From: Blautia hydrogenotrophica DSM 10507
GTDB taxonomy: Bacteria > Bacillota > Clostridia > Lachnospirales > Lachnospiraceae
DNA length: 64,000 nt
Direction of reading: 5' to 3'
Assembly: GCF_034356035.1 (NCBI RefSeq)
Contig: NZ_CP136423.1
Coordinates: 1,612,001-1,676,000, forward strand
Under the pieces are notes generated by a model. That model was given only the letters and a program-made list of their open reading frames with translations, was not told the DNA's origin and made no database searches. Every line of letters starts with the position of its first letter. Position 1 is the first letter of the stretch. Shown in pieces: positions 1 through 8,849 of the stretch. A program made the position numbers and the translations under genes.

Positions 1-1
1 A

Positions 2-112
2 AGCCGCTGTTTGCAGCCGGTAGAGGATGATTCGATTCGTTATTCTGTTATGAATGATCGCGTTGTTCTTTACGGTGCTTACCATCTGATCAAAGATAAA
101 CTTAATCATTAA
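2..112 (+). CDS. C-terminal end of an unidentified protein (5' end outside window)
   Basis: An open frame enters from the left edge and stops at TAA 110-112, about 30 bases before the aldolase gene. The last residues read VVLYGAYHLIKDKLNH. The tail is too short to assign a family. Same strand and close spacing suggest it is the upstream member of the aldolase/phosphofructokinase operon; a sugar kinase would fit but is only a guess. Confidence 0.55.
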   Translation, partial: SRCLQPVEDDSIRYSVMNDRVVLYGAYHLIKDKLNH

Positions 113-142
113 CGCAATGATGAGAGAAGAGGAGAGAAAATT

Positions 143-1003
143 ATGGCATTAGTAACATTAAAAGAAATCTTAGCAGGTACAAGAGCAGGACATTACGCAG
201 TTGGAGGATTTAACTTCAATGGCTATGAAGACGCACAAGGAATTATCAATGGTGCAGTTGCAAAGAACTCTCCAGTTATTTTGATGGCTTCTATGGGAGC
301 TGTAAAATATATCGGACTGCATCAGGTGGCAGGAATGGTAAAGGGAATGGCAGAGTCTGTTGATATTCCAGTTTGCTTGCACTTAGACCATGCGACAGAT
401 TATGATCTGATCAAAGAGGCAATCAAATGTGGATTTACTTCTGTCATGGTAGATGCTTCCGCGAAGAGTTATGAAGATAATATTGCAGATTCTAAAATGA
501 TTGTTGATTTTGCAAAACAGTATGGCTGCTCCGTAGAGGCAGAGCTGGGCAAAGTAGGCGGAAAAGAAGAAAATATCGTGGTTGAGGATGCTTCTGCGGC
601 ATTTACAGATCCAGATGATGTTCCAAGATTTGTGAGCGAGACTGGCATTGATGCCTTGGCAGTTGCGATCGGAACGGTTCATGGTTTTTACAAGAGTGAG
701 CCGAAGTTGGATTTCCCGAGATTGCAGAAGATCGTTGAGATTACAGATTGCCCGCTGGTACTGCATGGAGGTTCTGGTGTTCCAGTTGAAGATTTCAAGA
801 AATGTGTGCAGATGGGTATGAGCAAGATTAACGTAGGAACAGAGTTAAAAGCGACTTATTCCAATGCAGTACGTGCAGCAGTTGCAGCAAATCCAGAAAG
901 TGAGTTCGATCCGAGAAAATATGTTGGTCCGGTAAAAGATGCTTGTGCAAAAGTAGTGGAAGGTAAGATTGATATCTTCGGAAGTGCGAATAAAGCATTC
1001 TAA
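143..1003 (+). CDS. fba: Class II (zinc) ketose-bisphosphate aldolase
   Basis: Cleaves a ketose 1,6-bisphosphate (fructose- or tagatose-type) into dihydroxyacetone phosphate and glyceraldehyde 3-phosphate in the cytoplasm. The 286-residue length is normal for the class II FbaA/GatY/KbaY family. The catalytic Asp and zinc ligands are visible: HLDHA (D82, H83), GTVHG (H180) and LHGGSG (H208). The start has a clear GGAGAG ribosome binding site. It lies 18 bases upstream of a phosphofructokinase-family gene, with a DeoR regulator after that, so it may serve a specific sugar pathway instead of central glycolysis. Sequence alone does not separate fructose- from tagatose-bisphosphate specificity. 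Confidence 0.9.
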   Translation: MALVTLKEILAGTRAGHYAVGGFNFNGYEDAQGIINGAVAKNSPVILMASMGAVKYIGLHQVAGMVKGMAESVDIPVCLHLDHATDYDLIKEAIKCGFTSVMVDASAKSYEDNIADSKMIVDFAKQYGCSVEAELGKVGGKEENIVVEDASAAFTDPDDVPRFVSETGIDALAVAIGTVHGFYKSEPKLDFPRLQKIVEITDCPLVLHGGSGVPVEDFKKCVQMGMSKINVGTELKATYSNAVRAAVAANPESEFDPRKYVGPVKDACAKVVEGKIDIFGSANKAF

Positions 1004-1021
1004 TTTTAGCGGAGGCATAAG

Positions 1022-1963
1022 ATGAACATAGCTGTGATAACAAGCGGTGGTGATTCACCGGGGATGAATCCCTGTGTGGCTCAGGTGGTGAAGAATGCCA
1101 CAGCTCTGGGATATAAAGTATACGGATACCGCAGAGGTTTTCTGGGAATCAGAGATGAGGACTACATAGAACTTTTTCCAGAGGATGTGACCGGATGGTA
1201 TAAGCAGGGAGGAACGATCCTGAGAACTGGGCGTTTTCCAGAGTTAAAAGAGAGAAGCTGGCAGGAAAAGCTGGTGGCGAATCTTAAGGAAAATGAAATC
1301 GATGCATTGATTGTCATAGGTGGAGATGGCTCTTTTAATGGGGCACTGAAACTCCATGAGGTGGATTCCTCTATTAATATTATCGGAATTCCAGGGACGA
1401 TAGACAACAATATTTATGGTAGCGATTATACGCTTGGATTTGACACTGCTTTGAATACGCAGGTGCGTTATATTGATGGTATGACAGACACCGGGCTTGC
1501 GATGCCGGGAAGAGTATTTTTTGTGGAAACTCTGGGGGCATGGGACGGTTATCTTGCACACAGTTCTGTCTTGATGGGAATGGCGGATTTCAGTGTTCTG
1601 GTGGAAAAACCGATGAGTAATGAGGAGATTTGCCGAAAGGTCAAGAAACTGATGGAAAATCCAAAGAAGGACTATGTATTGGTGACTTTTGCCGAGGGAA
1701 CTTATCAGACGATTGAGGCGGCGAACTATGTGAGAGAAAAGCTGGGGCTAAACGTCAAGTGTAATCTCTTAGGTTTTACGCAAAGAGGCGGTGTTCCCAC
1801 TGCGACAGACCGAATTCATGCCGCTGGTTTTGCAAAATATGCGGTAAATGCGGTTGCACAGGGGATATCCAACAAGTATGTGGTCTATAAGAATGGCGAA
1901 TATTCTTATATGGATATCCAGATGGCTTCTAATAAAAAGCAGTTTGATTGGTTTGAATTGTAA
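1022..1963 (+). CDS. 6-phosphofructokinase family protein, divergent active-site motifs
   Basis: PfkA-family sugar-phosphate kinase of 313 residues, near the usual 320. The N-terminal ITSGGDSPGMN loop and the GGDG motif (residues 100-103) that bind the phosphoryl donor are intact. GGDG with Gly last is typical of ATP-dependent enzymes. The catalytic loop reads PGTIDNN (D128 kept as base), where classical enzymes read TIDND. The segment aligning with the substrate-binding VMGR motif reads TLGA (170-173). These changes suggest altered substrate use or regulation; that is inference. It forms a pair with the aldolase and is followed by a terminator. Confidence 0.82.
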   Translation: MNIAVITSGGDSPGMNPCVAQVVKNATALGYKVYGYRRGFLGIRDEDYIELFPEDVTGWYKQGGTILRTGRFPELKERSWQEKLVANLKENEIDALIVIGGDGSFNGALKLHEVDSSINIIGIPGTIDNNIYGSDYTLGFDTALNTQVRYIDGMTDTGLAMPGRVFFVETLGAWDGYLAHSSVLMGMADFSVLVEKPMSNEEICRKVKKLMENPKKDYVLVTFAEGTYQTIEAANYVREKLGLNVKCNLLGFTQRGGVPTATDRIHAAGFAKYAVNAVAQGISNKYVVYKNGEYSYMDIQMASNKKQFDWFEL

Positions 1964-1973
1964 GAATGATTTC

Positions 1974-2006
1974 AGGGGCTGTTACCTTTCAGTGACAGCC
2001 CCTTTT
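1974..2006 (+). terminator. Rho-independent terminator after pfk
   Basis: Arms AGGGGCTGT and ACAGCCCCT flank a short loop and are followed by TTTT. It ends the aldolase/pfk transcript. Confidence 0.85.
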
Positions 2007-2020
2007 CGTAACAAGAAATG

Positions 2021-2049
2021 TTGTTCTGTAGTTTGTGTTGTGGTAAAAT
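2021..2049 (+). promoter_or_regulatory. Candidate SigA promoter for the DeoR-family gene
   Basis: TTGTTC (2021-2026), 17-base spacer, TAAAAT (2044-2049). It lies between the upstream terminator and the regulator start. Confidence 0.5.
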
Positions 2050-2133
2050 AAAAAGAAGCGGGTTTGCCCACTTTAATTTGTAACAAAGTATCTTTGAATC
2101 TTGAAAATGGGACGAGTATTGGAGTGATTTATC

Positions 2134-2928
2134 ATGTTAGCAGAGGAGCGGAAAAACTTTATTTGTAATATTATTAACGAGAAAAAGGCAGTCAGAGTTT
2201 CAGAACTGAGTAAGGAATTGCAGATTACAGAAGCTACGGTCCGCCGAGATCTGGATGAATTACAAAATGAGAAGAAAATACGAAGAACCCATGGTGGGGC
2301 AGTGGCCCTATATCCTGCGGGAATTAATTATGTGATCAGTGAATTGTCAGTGGAACGAATTGAGGAAAAACGATTGATTGCTCAAAAGGCATATGAGTAC
2401 GTGGATGACTTAGATACGATTTTGATGGATGGTTCTAGTACCGTATTGGAATTGTGTAAACTGATTGCTGCTGGTAATAAAAAAGGTCTCACGGTGTTGA
2501 CGAATGCGTTCAGTGTAGTGAACGTTTTAGCTAAACGAAAAGATATTACTGTTGTGCATGTGGGCGGTGTAGTGAAGTATGAGATTGACTCTTCGGTGGG
2601 GAATATAGCGGAGAACACGATACGGAATCTGAGAGTAGACAAAACTTTTCTGGGAGTGAACGGAGTGGAAGTAGGATATGGTTATTCTATTACCAACTTT
2701 GCAGAGGCAGCAGTGAAGGTAGAGATGATTCAGAGTGCAAAACAGGTGTTTGTGTTGGCAGATCACTCGAAATTCTCTGTTTCTTATCTGGCTAAAATTG
2801 CAGATTTTGAGGGTAAGGTCGACTATCTGATTACGGATAAACGAAGAAAATCTATGGATTATACTCCTTATGAGGAGAATGTAAATTTTATTGTTGCAGA
2901 TGACGGAGAAAGTGTTGAAAAAAAATAG
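2134..2928 (+). CDS. DeoR-family transcriptional regulator
   Basis: A 264-residue sugar-responsive repressor. The N-terminal winged helix-turn-helix covers about residues 1-60 (VSELSKELQITEATVRRDLDEL, shown here in two parts: VSELSKELQ and ITEATVRRDLDEL) and ends in the RRTHGGAV hinge typical of the family. The C-terminal DeoR sensor domain has DGSSTVLEL and ADHSKF motifs and normally binds a phosphorylated sugar. It follows the aldolase and phosphofructokinase genes, which makes them plausible targets. It has its own candidate promoter and a bidirectional terminator downstream. Confidence 0.9.
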   Translation: MLAEERKNFICNIINEKKAVRVSELSKELQITEATVRRDLDELQNEKKIRRTHGGAVALYPAGINYVISELSVERIEEKRLIAQKAYEYVDDLDTILMDGSSTVLELCKLIAAGNKKGLTVLTNAFSVVNVLAKRKDITVVHVGGVVKYEIDSSVGNIAENTIRNLRVDKTFLGVNGVEVGYGYSITNFAEAAVKVEMIQSAKQVFVLADHSKFSVSYLAKIADFEGKVDYLITDKRRKSMDYTPYEENVNFIVADDGESVEKK

Positions 2929-2953
2929 GGCCGTACAATACGGCTCTATTTTT
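2921..2953. terminator. Bidirectional terminator between the DeoR gene and the DUF362 gene
   Basis: AAAAATAG...GCCGT and CGGC..CTATTTTT form a symmetric hairpin with A-rich and T-rich flanks, so it can serve both converging genes. Confidence 0.85.
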
Positions 2954-3023
2954 GTTATAAAACATCCATTATGAATACACCTGCTCAGGAAGAGATCTTA
3001 CTGTGTAGCGGTGCTATTTTTAC

Positions 3024-4130
3024 TTATTTTACTTGGATCAGTTCATATTCCATATTTCCAATGCCAAGTTTTACAGCGTGTTCCATGCAGCTTTTCCAGT
3101 TGGTAGATGGAGAGACGGCATGAAAGTGGTCTTCTTCTTTTGGGGCTTCCCCTAAGCAGGAGTCAGAGATAGCAGGCTGTGCATTTACAGCGTCTGCACA
3201 AGCCACATCCAGAGCTACAGGGTCAAAAGAAGCAAAAAATCCCACATCCGGTACGATGGCTGCATCATTTTCAGCGTGGCAATCGCAGTAAGGGCTCACG
3301 TCGACGACGAGATTGATGTGAAAATTAGGGCGATCTTCGATGACAGCTTTGGTATATTCGGCAATTTTACAGTTGAGGATGTCATTGGATTCATCTGAGG
3401 CGGGACAGATAGCATCCTTAGGACAGACACCAAGACAACGGCCACAGCCGACACACTTATCATGGTTAATGGCAGCTTTGAGGTCCTTAAATTCCGGAGC
3501 ATCATGAGCACAGATTTGAGCACATTTTTTGCAGCCGATACACAGCTTTTGATTTACATGAGGTTTGCCTGCACTGTGCATTTCCATTTTTCCGGCGCGG
3601 GAACCGCAGCCCATACCGATGTTTTTCAGAGCTCCGCCAAAACCGGTGCATTCATGTCCTTTGAAATGGGAGAGGGTAAGGAATACGTCGGCATCCATGA
3701 CTGCGCGTCCGATTTTCGCTTCTTTTACGTATTCACCGCCCTTGACCGGTACATAGACCTCGTCAGTTCCCTTCAGACCATCGGCGATGATGATATGGCA
3801 TCCAGTCGAGAAAGGAGAAAAACCATTTGTGTAAGCACTTTCCATGTGTTCCAAAGCGTCCTTTCTGGCCCTCACATATAGAGTGTTGCAGTCGGTCAAA
3901 AAAGGTTTACCGCCGAGGGATTTGACTACATCTGCCACTGCTTTTGCGTAGTTGGGGCGTAGGTAGGCCAGATTACCAGGTTCGCCGAAGTGTATTTTAA
4001 TAGCTGTAAATTTTCCGGCGAAATCGATGGTGTCGATTCCAGCCGCGCGTATTAGACGTTCTAATTTCATTAGCAAGCTGTCGCCAGGTTTGACTCTGAG
4101 ATTGGTGTAATATACTTTCGATTTGTTCAT
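3024..4130 (-). CDS. DUF362 protein with two [4Fe-4S] ferredoxin motifs
   Basis: A 368-residue cytoplasmic iron-sulfur protein. The N-terminal two-fifths and the tail match the DUF362 fold, including THFGEPGN-like and SHFKGHECTGFGGALKN segments. A bacterial ferredoxin insert in the middle carries CIGCKKCAQIC and CVGCGRCLGVCPKD, enough for two [4Fe-4S] clusters. Such proteins are common in anaerobes and presumably transfer electrons, but no reaction is established. It is read divergently from ylxM and has its own promoter. Confidence 0.85.
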   Translation of the reverse strand: MNKSKVYYTNLRVKPGDSLLMKLERLIRAAGIDTIDFAGKFTAIKIHFGEPGNLAYLRPNYAKAVADVVKSLGGKPFLTDCNTLYVRARKDALEHMESAYTNGFSPFSTGCHIIIADGLKGTDEVYVPVKGGEYVKEAKIGRAVMDADVFLTLSHFKGHECTGFGGALKNIGMGCGSRAGKMEMHSAGKPHVNQKLCIGCKKCAQICAHDAPEFKDLKAAINHDKCVGCGRCLGVCPKDAICPASDESNDILNCKIAEYTKAVIEDRPNFHINLVVDVSPYCDCHAENDAAIVPDVGFFASFDPVALDVACADAVNAQPAISDSCLGEAPKEEDHFHAVSPSTNWKSCMEHAVKLGIGNMEYELIQVK

Positions 4131-4167
4131 CGTTTACATCCTCCTTCTGTTTCTTAAAACCGTTTCT

Positions 4168-4196
4168 ATCATACTATAGGTTTTTTGAAACGTCAA
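4168..4196 (-). promoter_or_regulatory. SigA-type promoter for the DUF362 gene
   Basis: On the minus strand TTGACG (4191-4196), 17-base spacer, TATGAT (4168-4173). It lies back to back with the ylxM promoter. Confidence 0.75.
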
Positions 4197-4206
4197 GAAA
4201 AAGTAC

Positions 4207-4235
4207 TTGACAATAGAAAGCTTGTGCGCTATGAT
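4207..4235 (+). promoter_or_regulatory. SigA-type promoter for ylxM-ffh-rpsP
   Basis: TTGACA (4207-4212), 17-base spacer, TATGAT (4230-4235), 18 bases before the ylxM start. Confidence 0.8.
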
Positions 4236-4252
4236 AACCAAGGTGATGACTG

Positions 4253-4576
4253 ATGGAAGAATTCGTAAAACAGACATTCCTATATGATTTTTATGGGGAA
4301 TTGCTCACAAAGCGGCAGCGGCAGGTGTACGAGTCTGTCGTGCTGGAGGACTACTCTCTCAGTGAAGTGGCACAGGAGCTTGGGATTTCTCGGCAGGGAG
4401 TTTTTGACATGATAAAAAGATGTAATAAAACTTTGGAGGAGTATGAGAAGAAGCTACATCTTGTAGAAAAATTCCTTCATATTCGCAGAAAAGTACATCA
4501 GATTCATCTTTTGACGGAGAAGTATGGAGCAGAAGATATCGCAAAGATTTCCAATGAAATATTAGAGGAGTTATGA
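4253..4576 (+). CDS. ylxM: YlxM/p13-like DNA-binding protein
   Basis: A 107-residue helix-turn-helix protein of the UPF0122 family, always found next to ffh in Firmicutes. The sigma-like helix [12 protein letters not shown] followed by [16 protein letters not shown] is visible in the first half. In streptococci the homologue modulates signal recognition particle GTPase activity; the role here is by analogy. It ends 3 bases before ffh, so the two are cotranscribed. Confidence 0.9.
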   Translation: MEEFVKQTFLYDFYGELLTKRQRQVYESVVLEDYSLSEVAQELGISRQGVFDMIKRCNKTLEEYEKKLHLVEKFLHIRRKVHQIHLLTEKYGAEDIAKISNEILEEL

Positions 4577-4579
4577 TAG

Positions 4580-5929
4580 ATGGCATTTGAAAGTCTGACA
4601 GAAAAACTGCAAAATGTATTCAAAAATCTGAGAAGTAAGGGTCGGCTGACAGAAGCAGATGTAAAGACAGCGTTAAGAGAAGTGAAGATGGCGCTGCTAG
4701 AAGCGGATGTCAATTTTAAGGTCGTAAAGCAGTTTATTAAATCAGTTCAGGAAAGAGCAGTAGGCCAGGATGTCATGAATGGTCTGAATCCAGGACAGAT
4801 GGTAATCAAGATCGTGAATGAAGAGATGGTCAATCTGATGGGAAGCGAGACCACAGAGATTCCTTCCAAGCAGGGAAAAGAGATTACGATCTGGATGATG
4901 GCCGGATTGCAAGGAGCAGGTAAGACAACCACGGCGGCGAAGCTGGCTGGAAAGATGAAATCAAAGGGAAAGAAGCCTCTGCTCGTGGCCTGTGATGTCT
5001 ATCGTCCTGCGGCGATTACCCAGCTTCAGGTAAATGGCGAGAAGCAGGGAGTGGAAGTCTTTTCCATGGGAGATAAGAACCATCCTGTGGATATCGCAAA
5101 AGCAGCGGTGGAACATGCGAAGAATAACCAGCAGAATCTGGTGATTATCGATACTGCGGGTCGGCTGCATATTGATGAAGATATGATGCGCGAGCTAGAA
5201 GAGATCAAGGCACAAGTAGATGTGGATGCGACAATTCTGGTGGTGGATGCGATGACCGGCCAGGATGCGGTGAATGTTGCTTCTGCTTTTGCTGAGAAAG
5301 TGGGAATTGATGGGGTAATTCTGACAAAGATGGACGGTGATACCCGAGGCGGAGCAGCACTCTCCATCAAGGCAGTCAGCGGAAAGCCGATTTATTTCGT
5401 AGGTATGGGCGAGAAGCTTTCGGATTTGGAACAGTTCTATCCTGATCGTATGGCTTCTAGAATTCTGGGTATGGGCGATGTGATGAGCCTGATTGAGAAG
5501 GTGGAGGCATCCATCGACGAAGAGAAAGCCCGAGAGATGGAAAAGAAATTCAAAAAGGCTGAGTTTGGATTTGACGATTATCTGGAGAGCATGAATCAGA
5601 TGAAAAATATGGGTGGAATTTCCAGTATCCTGAATATGCTCCCGGGTATCGGAGGCAATAAACTAAAAGATATTGAGGGGATGATTGACGAGAAGGATTT
5701 AGCTCGGAAAGAAGCAATGATTTTGTCCATGACTCCCCAGGAGCGGGCGAATCCCGCGATCTTGAATGTCTCGAGAAAACAGAGGATTGCGAGAGGTTCC
5801 GGTGTCGATATTAGCGAGGTAAACCGACTGGTGAAGCAATTTGAGCAGACGAAAAAGATGATGAAGCAAATGCCAGGAATGATGGGCGGCAGAGGTGGTA
5901 AAAGAGGCGGCTTTCGGCTTCCCTTTTAA
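4580..5929 (+). CDS. ffh: Signal recognition particle GTPase Ffh
   Basis: The SRP54 homologue that binds signal peptides of nascent membrane and secreted proteins and docks with FtsY. N domain about residues 1-90; G domain with GLQGAGKT (109-116), DTAGR and TKMDGD; C-terminal methionine-rich M domain ending in the KQMPGMMGG stretch. The 449-residue length is standard. It follows ylxM directly and precedes rpsP, a very conserved gene order. Confidence 0.97.
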   Translation: MAFESLTEKLQNVFKNLRSKGRLTEADVKTALREVKMALLEADVNFKVVKQFIKSVQERAVGQDVMNGLNPGQMVIKIVNEEMVNLMGSETTEIPSKQGKEITIWMMAGLQGAGKTTTAAKLAGKMKSKGKKPLLVACDVYRPAAITQLQVNGEKQGVEVFSMGDKNHPVDIAKAAVEHAKNNQQNLVIIDTAGRLHIDEDMMRELEEIKAQVDVDATILVVDAMTGQDAVNVASAFAEKVGIDGVILTKMDGDTRGGAALSIKAVSGKPIYFVGMGEKLSDLEQFYPDRMASRILGMGDVMSLIEKVEASIDEEKAREMEKKFKKAEFGFDDYLESMNQMKNMGGISSILNMLPGIGGNKLKDIEGMIDEKDLARKEAMILSMTPQERANPAILNVSRKQRIARGSGVDISEVNRLVKQFEQTKKMMKQMPGMMGGRGGKRGGFRLPF

Positions 5930-5978
5930 CATAGATAAAGAATACAAAATGAAAAATAAACAATGGAGGTAATGTAAA

Positions 5979-6224
5979 ATGGCAGTAAAAATCAGATTGA
6001 GAAGAATGGGACAGAAAAAGGCTCCTTTCTATAGAATTGTTGTGGCAGATTCCCGTTCCAAAAGAGATGGAAAATGTATCGAGGAGATCGGAACCTACGA
6101 TCCGAATCTGGAGCCAAGTGCATATAAGGTAGACGAAGAAGCAGCTAAAAAATGGTTGGCAGCAGGCGCTCAGCCTACAGAAGTAGTTAGCAAAATTTTT
6201 AAATTAGCTGGTATTGAGAAATAA
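5979..6224 (+). CDS. rpsP: 30S ribosomal protein bS16
   Basis: An 81-residue small-subunit ribosomal protein with the family start [19 protein letters not shown] and the conserved [11 protein letters not shown] region. A GGAGG site precedes the ATG. It is followed by khpA, rimM and trmD as in most Firmicutes. Confidence 0.97.
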   Translation: MAVKIRLRRMGQKKAPFYRIVVADSRSKRDGKCIEEIGTYDPNLEPSAYKVDEEAAKKWLAAGAQPTEVVSKIFKLAGIEK

Positions 6225-6280
6225 TCACAACGGGATAGGAAAGATTTCTCTGGTTGACGCTAGAGAATTGGAGGTGTGTG

Positions 6281-6511
6281 ATGAAAGAACTTGTAGAAGT
6301 AATTGCGAAATCACTCGTAGAAAATCCTGATGAGGTCGTTGTGACGGAGACTGAAAAAGAGGATGCCATTGTGGTGGAATTGAAGGTGGGCGCTTCCGAC
6401 ATGGGTAAAGTGATCGGAAGGCAGGGGAGGATTGCAAAGGCAATCCGTACCGTGGTGAAAGCTGCGTCTTCTAAGAGTCCGAAAAAGGTGATTGTGGACA
6501 TCCTGCAGTAA
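6281..6511 (+). CDS. khpA: KH-domain RNA-binding protein KhpA
   Basis: A 76-residue single KH-domain protein that binds RNA, usually with KhpB, and affects cell elongation in other Firmicutes. The GxxG loop lies in KVIGRQGRIAKAIRTVV. An ATG 27 bases upstream is in frame, but GGAGGTG at 6270-6276 and family length place the start at 6281. Confidence 0.93.
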   Translation: MKELVEVIAKSLVENPDEVVVTETEKEDAIVVELKVGASDMGKVIGRQGRIAKAIRTVVKAASSKSPKKVIVDILQ

Positions 6512-6540
6512 AGAATAATTGTGACAGTTCAGGTTGCGAT

Positions 6541-6581
6541 AAGGAGCAGTGCCATTGTGCAGGGCTCCTTCTTTAGTTTTT
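6541..6581 (+). terminator. Hairpin with T-rich tail between khpA and rimM
   Basis: AAGGAGC (6541-6547) pairs with GCTCCTT (6564-6570), followed by CTTTAGTTTTT. It may be a partial terminator that lowers rimM-trmD expression relative to rpsP. Confidence 0.55.
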
Positions 6582-6600
6582 GGAATAGGAGAATAGGAAG

Positions 6601-7107
6601 ATGGAAGCATTTTTGCAGGTAGGCGTGATTTCTTCCACGCATGGGGTGAGAGGAGAAGTAAAGGTTTTTCCTACCACCAATGAGAAAGAGCGCTTTTTGG
6701 ACTTGGATTCTGTGATTTTGGATACCGGCAAGGAGAGACTCACCTTGGAGATCGAAGGTGTGAAATTCTTTAAGCAATTTGCGATTTTAAAATTCAAAGG
6801 CTTTGATAATATTAACGATATTGAGAAATATAAAGGAAAGAGCCTCTGGATTCCCAGAGAACAGGCGGTACCTCTAAGTGAAGATGAGTACTACATTGCA
6901 GACCTGCTTGGGATGGATGTGGTATTAGAGGACGGAAAGTATTTTGGTAGACTAGAGGATGTGATTGAGACCGGCGCCAACGATGTCTATGTGGTACGGA
7001 CCGAGGAAGGGCAGGAGGTATTACTCCCGGCGATTAAAGAGTGTGTTCTCCAGGTGGAAGTGGAGCGTAATCAGATGAGGATTCATCTGATGAAAGGATT
7101 AATTTAG
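6601..7107 (+). CDS. rimM: Ribosome maturation factor RimM
   Basis: Assists 30S subunit assembly by binding uS19. The 168 residues comprise an N-terminal barrel beginning VGVISSTHGVRGEVKV and a C-terminal PRC-barrel with YYIADLLGMDV and TGANDVYVV. It sits between khpA and trmD and overlaps neither. Confidence 0.95.
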   Translation: MEAFLQVGVISSTHGVRGEVKVFPTTNEKERFLDLDSVILDTGKERLTLEIEGVKFFKQFAILKFKGFDNINDIEKYKGKSLWIPREQAVPLSEDEYYIADLLGMDVVLEDGKYFGRLEDVIETGANDVYVVRTEEGQEVLLPAIKECVLQVEVERNQMRIHLMKGLI

Positions 7108-7132
7108 GTAGTAAAAGACGAGGAGAATGAGG

Positions 7133-7870
7133 ATGAATTACCATGTACTCACCCTGTTTCCTGAAATGATTAGGCAGGGGTTGAATACCAGTATCATAGG
7201 AAGGGCGATTGCCAAAGGGATTTTGTCGCTGGAGGCGGTGAACATCCGGGATTATGCCTTTAACAAGCACCAGAAGGTGGATGACTATCCTTATGGGGGA
7301 GGAGCAGGAATGGTGATGCAAGCGGAACCTGTGTATCAAGCATATAAGGCTGTATGCGATCAGACGGGAAAGTGTCCGCGAGTGATCTACCTGACTCCTC
7401 AGGGCCGAGTTTTCGATCAGGAGTTAGCTCGGGAATTGGCAAAAGAGGAGGAACTGATTTTCCTGTGTGGTCATTATGAAGGGATTGACGAGCGTGTTTT
7501 GGAGGAGATCGTGACAGATCAGGTATCTATTGGAGACTATGTGCTGACAGGCGGGGAACTTCCGTCCATGGTGATGATTGATGCGATTTCCCGTATGGTT
7601 CCGGGAGTTTTAAGCAATCAGGAGTCTGGGGAGACAGAATCTTTTTCTGAAAATCTGTTGGAATATCCCCAGTATAGCCGGCCAGAGGAATGGCATGGGT
7701 GTAAGGTCCCTTCCGTGCTTTTGTCGGGCCACCATAAAAATGTGGACCAGTGGCGGAGGGAACAGTCCATTTTGCGCACGGCAAAGCACAGGCCAGATTT
7801 ATTAAAAAAAGCTGAACTAACTGAGAAGGAGAGGCGATGGCTGAGAGAACAGGAGGTGAAAGACGAGTAA
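7133..7870 (+). CDS. trmD: tRNA (guanine-N1)-methyltransferase
   Basis: Methylates G37 of tRNAs using S-adenosylmethionine, preventing frameshifting. The trefoil-knot SPOUT motifs are present: YLTPQGRVFDQ, LCGHYEGIDERV and SIGDYVLTGGELP. I prefer the ATG at 7133, which gives MNYHVLTLFPEMI with GAGGAG seven bases upstream, over the ATG six bases earlier, which is too close to that site. Length is then 245 residues, normal for the family. Confidence 0.95.
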   Translation: MNYHVLTLFPEMIRQGLNTSIIGRAIAKGILSLEAVNIRDYAFNKHQKVDDYPYGGGAGMVMQAEPVYQAYKAVCDQTGKCPRVIYLTPQGRVFDQELARELAKEEELIFLCGHYEGIDERVLEEIVTDQVSIGDYVLTGGELPSMVMIDAISRMVPGVLSNQESGETESFSENLLEYPQYSRPEEWHGCKVPSVLLSGHHKNVDQWRREQSILRTAKHRPDLLKKAELTEKERRWLREQEVKDE

Positions 7871-7948
7871 GAGAATAGAAATGTGTATTGTTGAGAAACT
7901 ATGTTATGGTAAGGTACAGTAAAGGAAAGGCAGGAGAGAGGAAGAAGG

Positions 7949-8728
7949 ATGAGCATTATATTAGGACTGTTAATTCCGTTTGTGGGCACAACTGCAGGAG
8001 CAGGCTGTGTATTTTTTCTAAAAAAGCAGTTGGGGCCGTTGGTGAAAAAGGGCCTGTTGGGCTTTGCGTCAGGGGTCATGGTTGCGGCATCTGTGTGGTC
8101 TTTGCTGATTCCGGCGATGGATATGGTTGTTGATAAGGGAAAGTTTGCCTTTATACCGGCTGCGATTGGATTCTTGTTAGGCATAGGATTTTTGCTGCTG
8201 ATGGATGAGATCGTTCCCCATCTGCATATGGGAAGTGAATGTGCGGAAGGGATTCATTGTAATATGAGAAAAACGACAATGCTGGTGTTGGCAGTGACTC
8301 TTCACAATGTACCGGAAGGGATGGCAGTTGGAGTGGTCTTTGCGGGGATGCTGTCCTCTGAGCCTGAGATTACTGTAATGGGAGCTTTTGCATTGGCGAT
8401 CGGAATTGCAATTCAGAACTTTCCTGAAGGGGCAATTATTTCTATGCCGCTTAGGAGTGAAGAGGGACTGAGCAAAAAAAGAGCTTTTACCTACGGTGCT
8501 TTGTCAGGCATTGTAGAGCCAATTTTTGGAGGAATCACGGTGCTGATAGCTTCTTACGTGACGCCTGTGTTACCTTATCTGTTGTCATTTGCGGCGGGGG
8601 CAATGATCTATGTTGTGGTAGAGGAATTGATTCCTGAAGCGAGTGTGGGGAAACACAGTAATGTGGGAACCATCAGTTTTGCAGTGGGATTCGTGCTGAT
8701 GATGATTTTAGATGTGGCCCTTGGATAA
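7949..8728 (+). CDS. ZIP-family divalent metal transporter
   Basis: An integral membrane transporter of 259 residues with about eight hydrophobic segments that probably imports zinc or a similar divalent cation. The metal-site signatures LHNVPEGMAVG (helix 4) and IQNFPEGAIISMP (helix 5) are clear. It is inserted between trmD and rplS, which are adjacent in many relatives. Metal specificity cannot be read from sequence. Confidence 0.9.
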   Translation: MSIILGLLIPFVGTTAGAGCVFFLKKQLGPLVKKGLLGFASGVMVAASVWSLLIPAMDMVVDKGKFAFIPAAIGFLLGIGFLLLMDEIVPHLHMGSECAEGIHCNMRKTTMLVLAVTLHNVPEGMAVGVVFAGMLSSEPEITVMGAFALAIGIAIQNFPEGAIISMPLRSEEGLSKKRAFTYGALSGIVEPIFGGITVLIASYVTPVLPYLLSFAAGAMIYVVVEELIPEASVGKHSNVGTISFAVGFVLMMILDVALG

Positions 8729-8742
8729 AACTCAAAAAAAAC

Positions 8743-8771
8743 TTGTCAATCGAAAAAAAATATTGTATAAT
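8743..8771 (+). promoter_or_regulatory. Strong SigA-type promoter for rplS
   Basis: TTGTCA (8743-8748), 17-base spacer, TATAAT (8766-8771). It starts separate transcription of rplS after the ZIP gene. Confidence 0.85.
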
Positions 8772-8849
8772 AACATACGTTGTGAATAAAGAGATGGTCC
8801 TCTGTTACGAAAATGTATTAAGAACATCCACAGAATAAGGAGAGAAAAA

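Noticed and set aside
2057..2074. GCGGGTTTGCCCACTTT near the DeoR promoter
   Set aside because: It resembles the 3' end of the dispersed element, but only about 17 bases remain, so I did not call it a copy.
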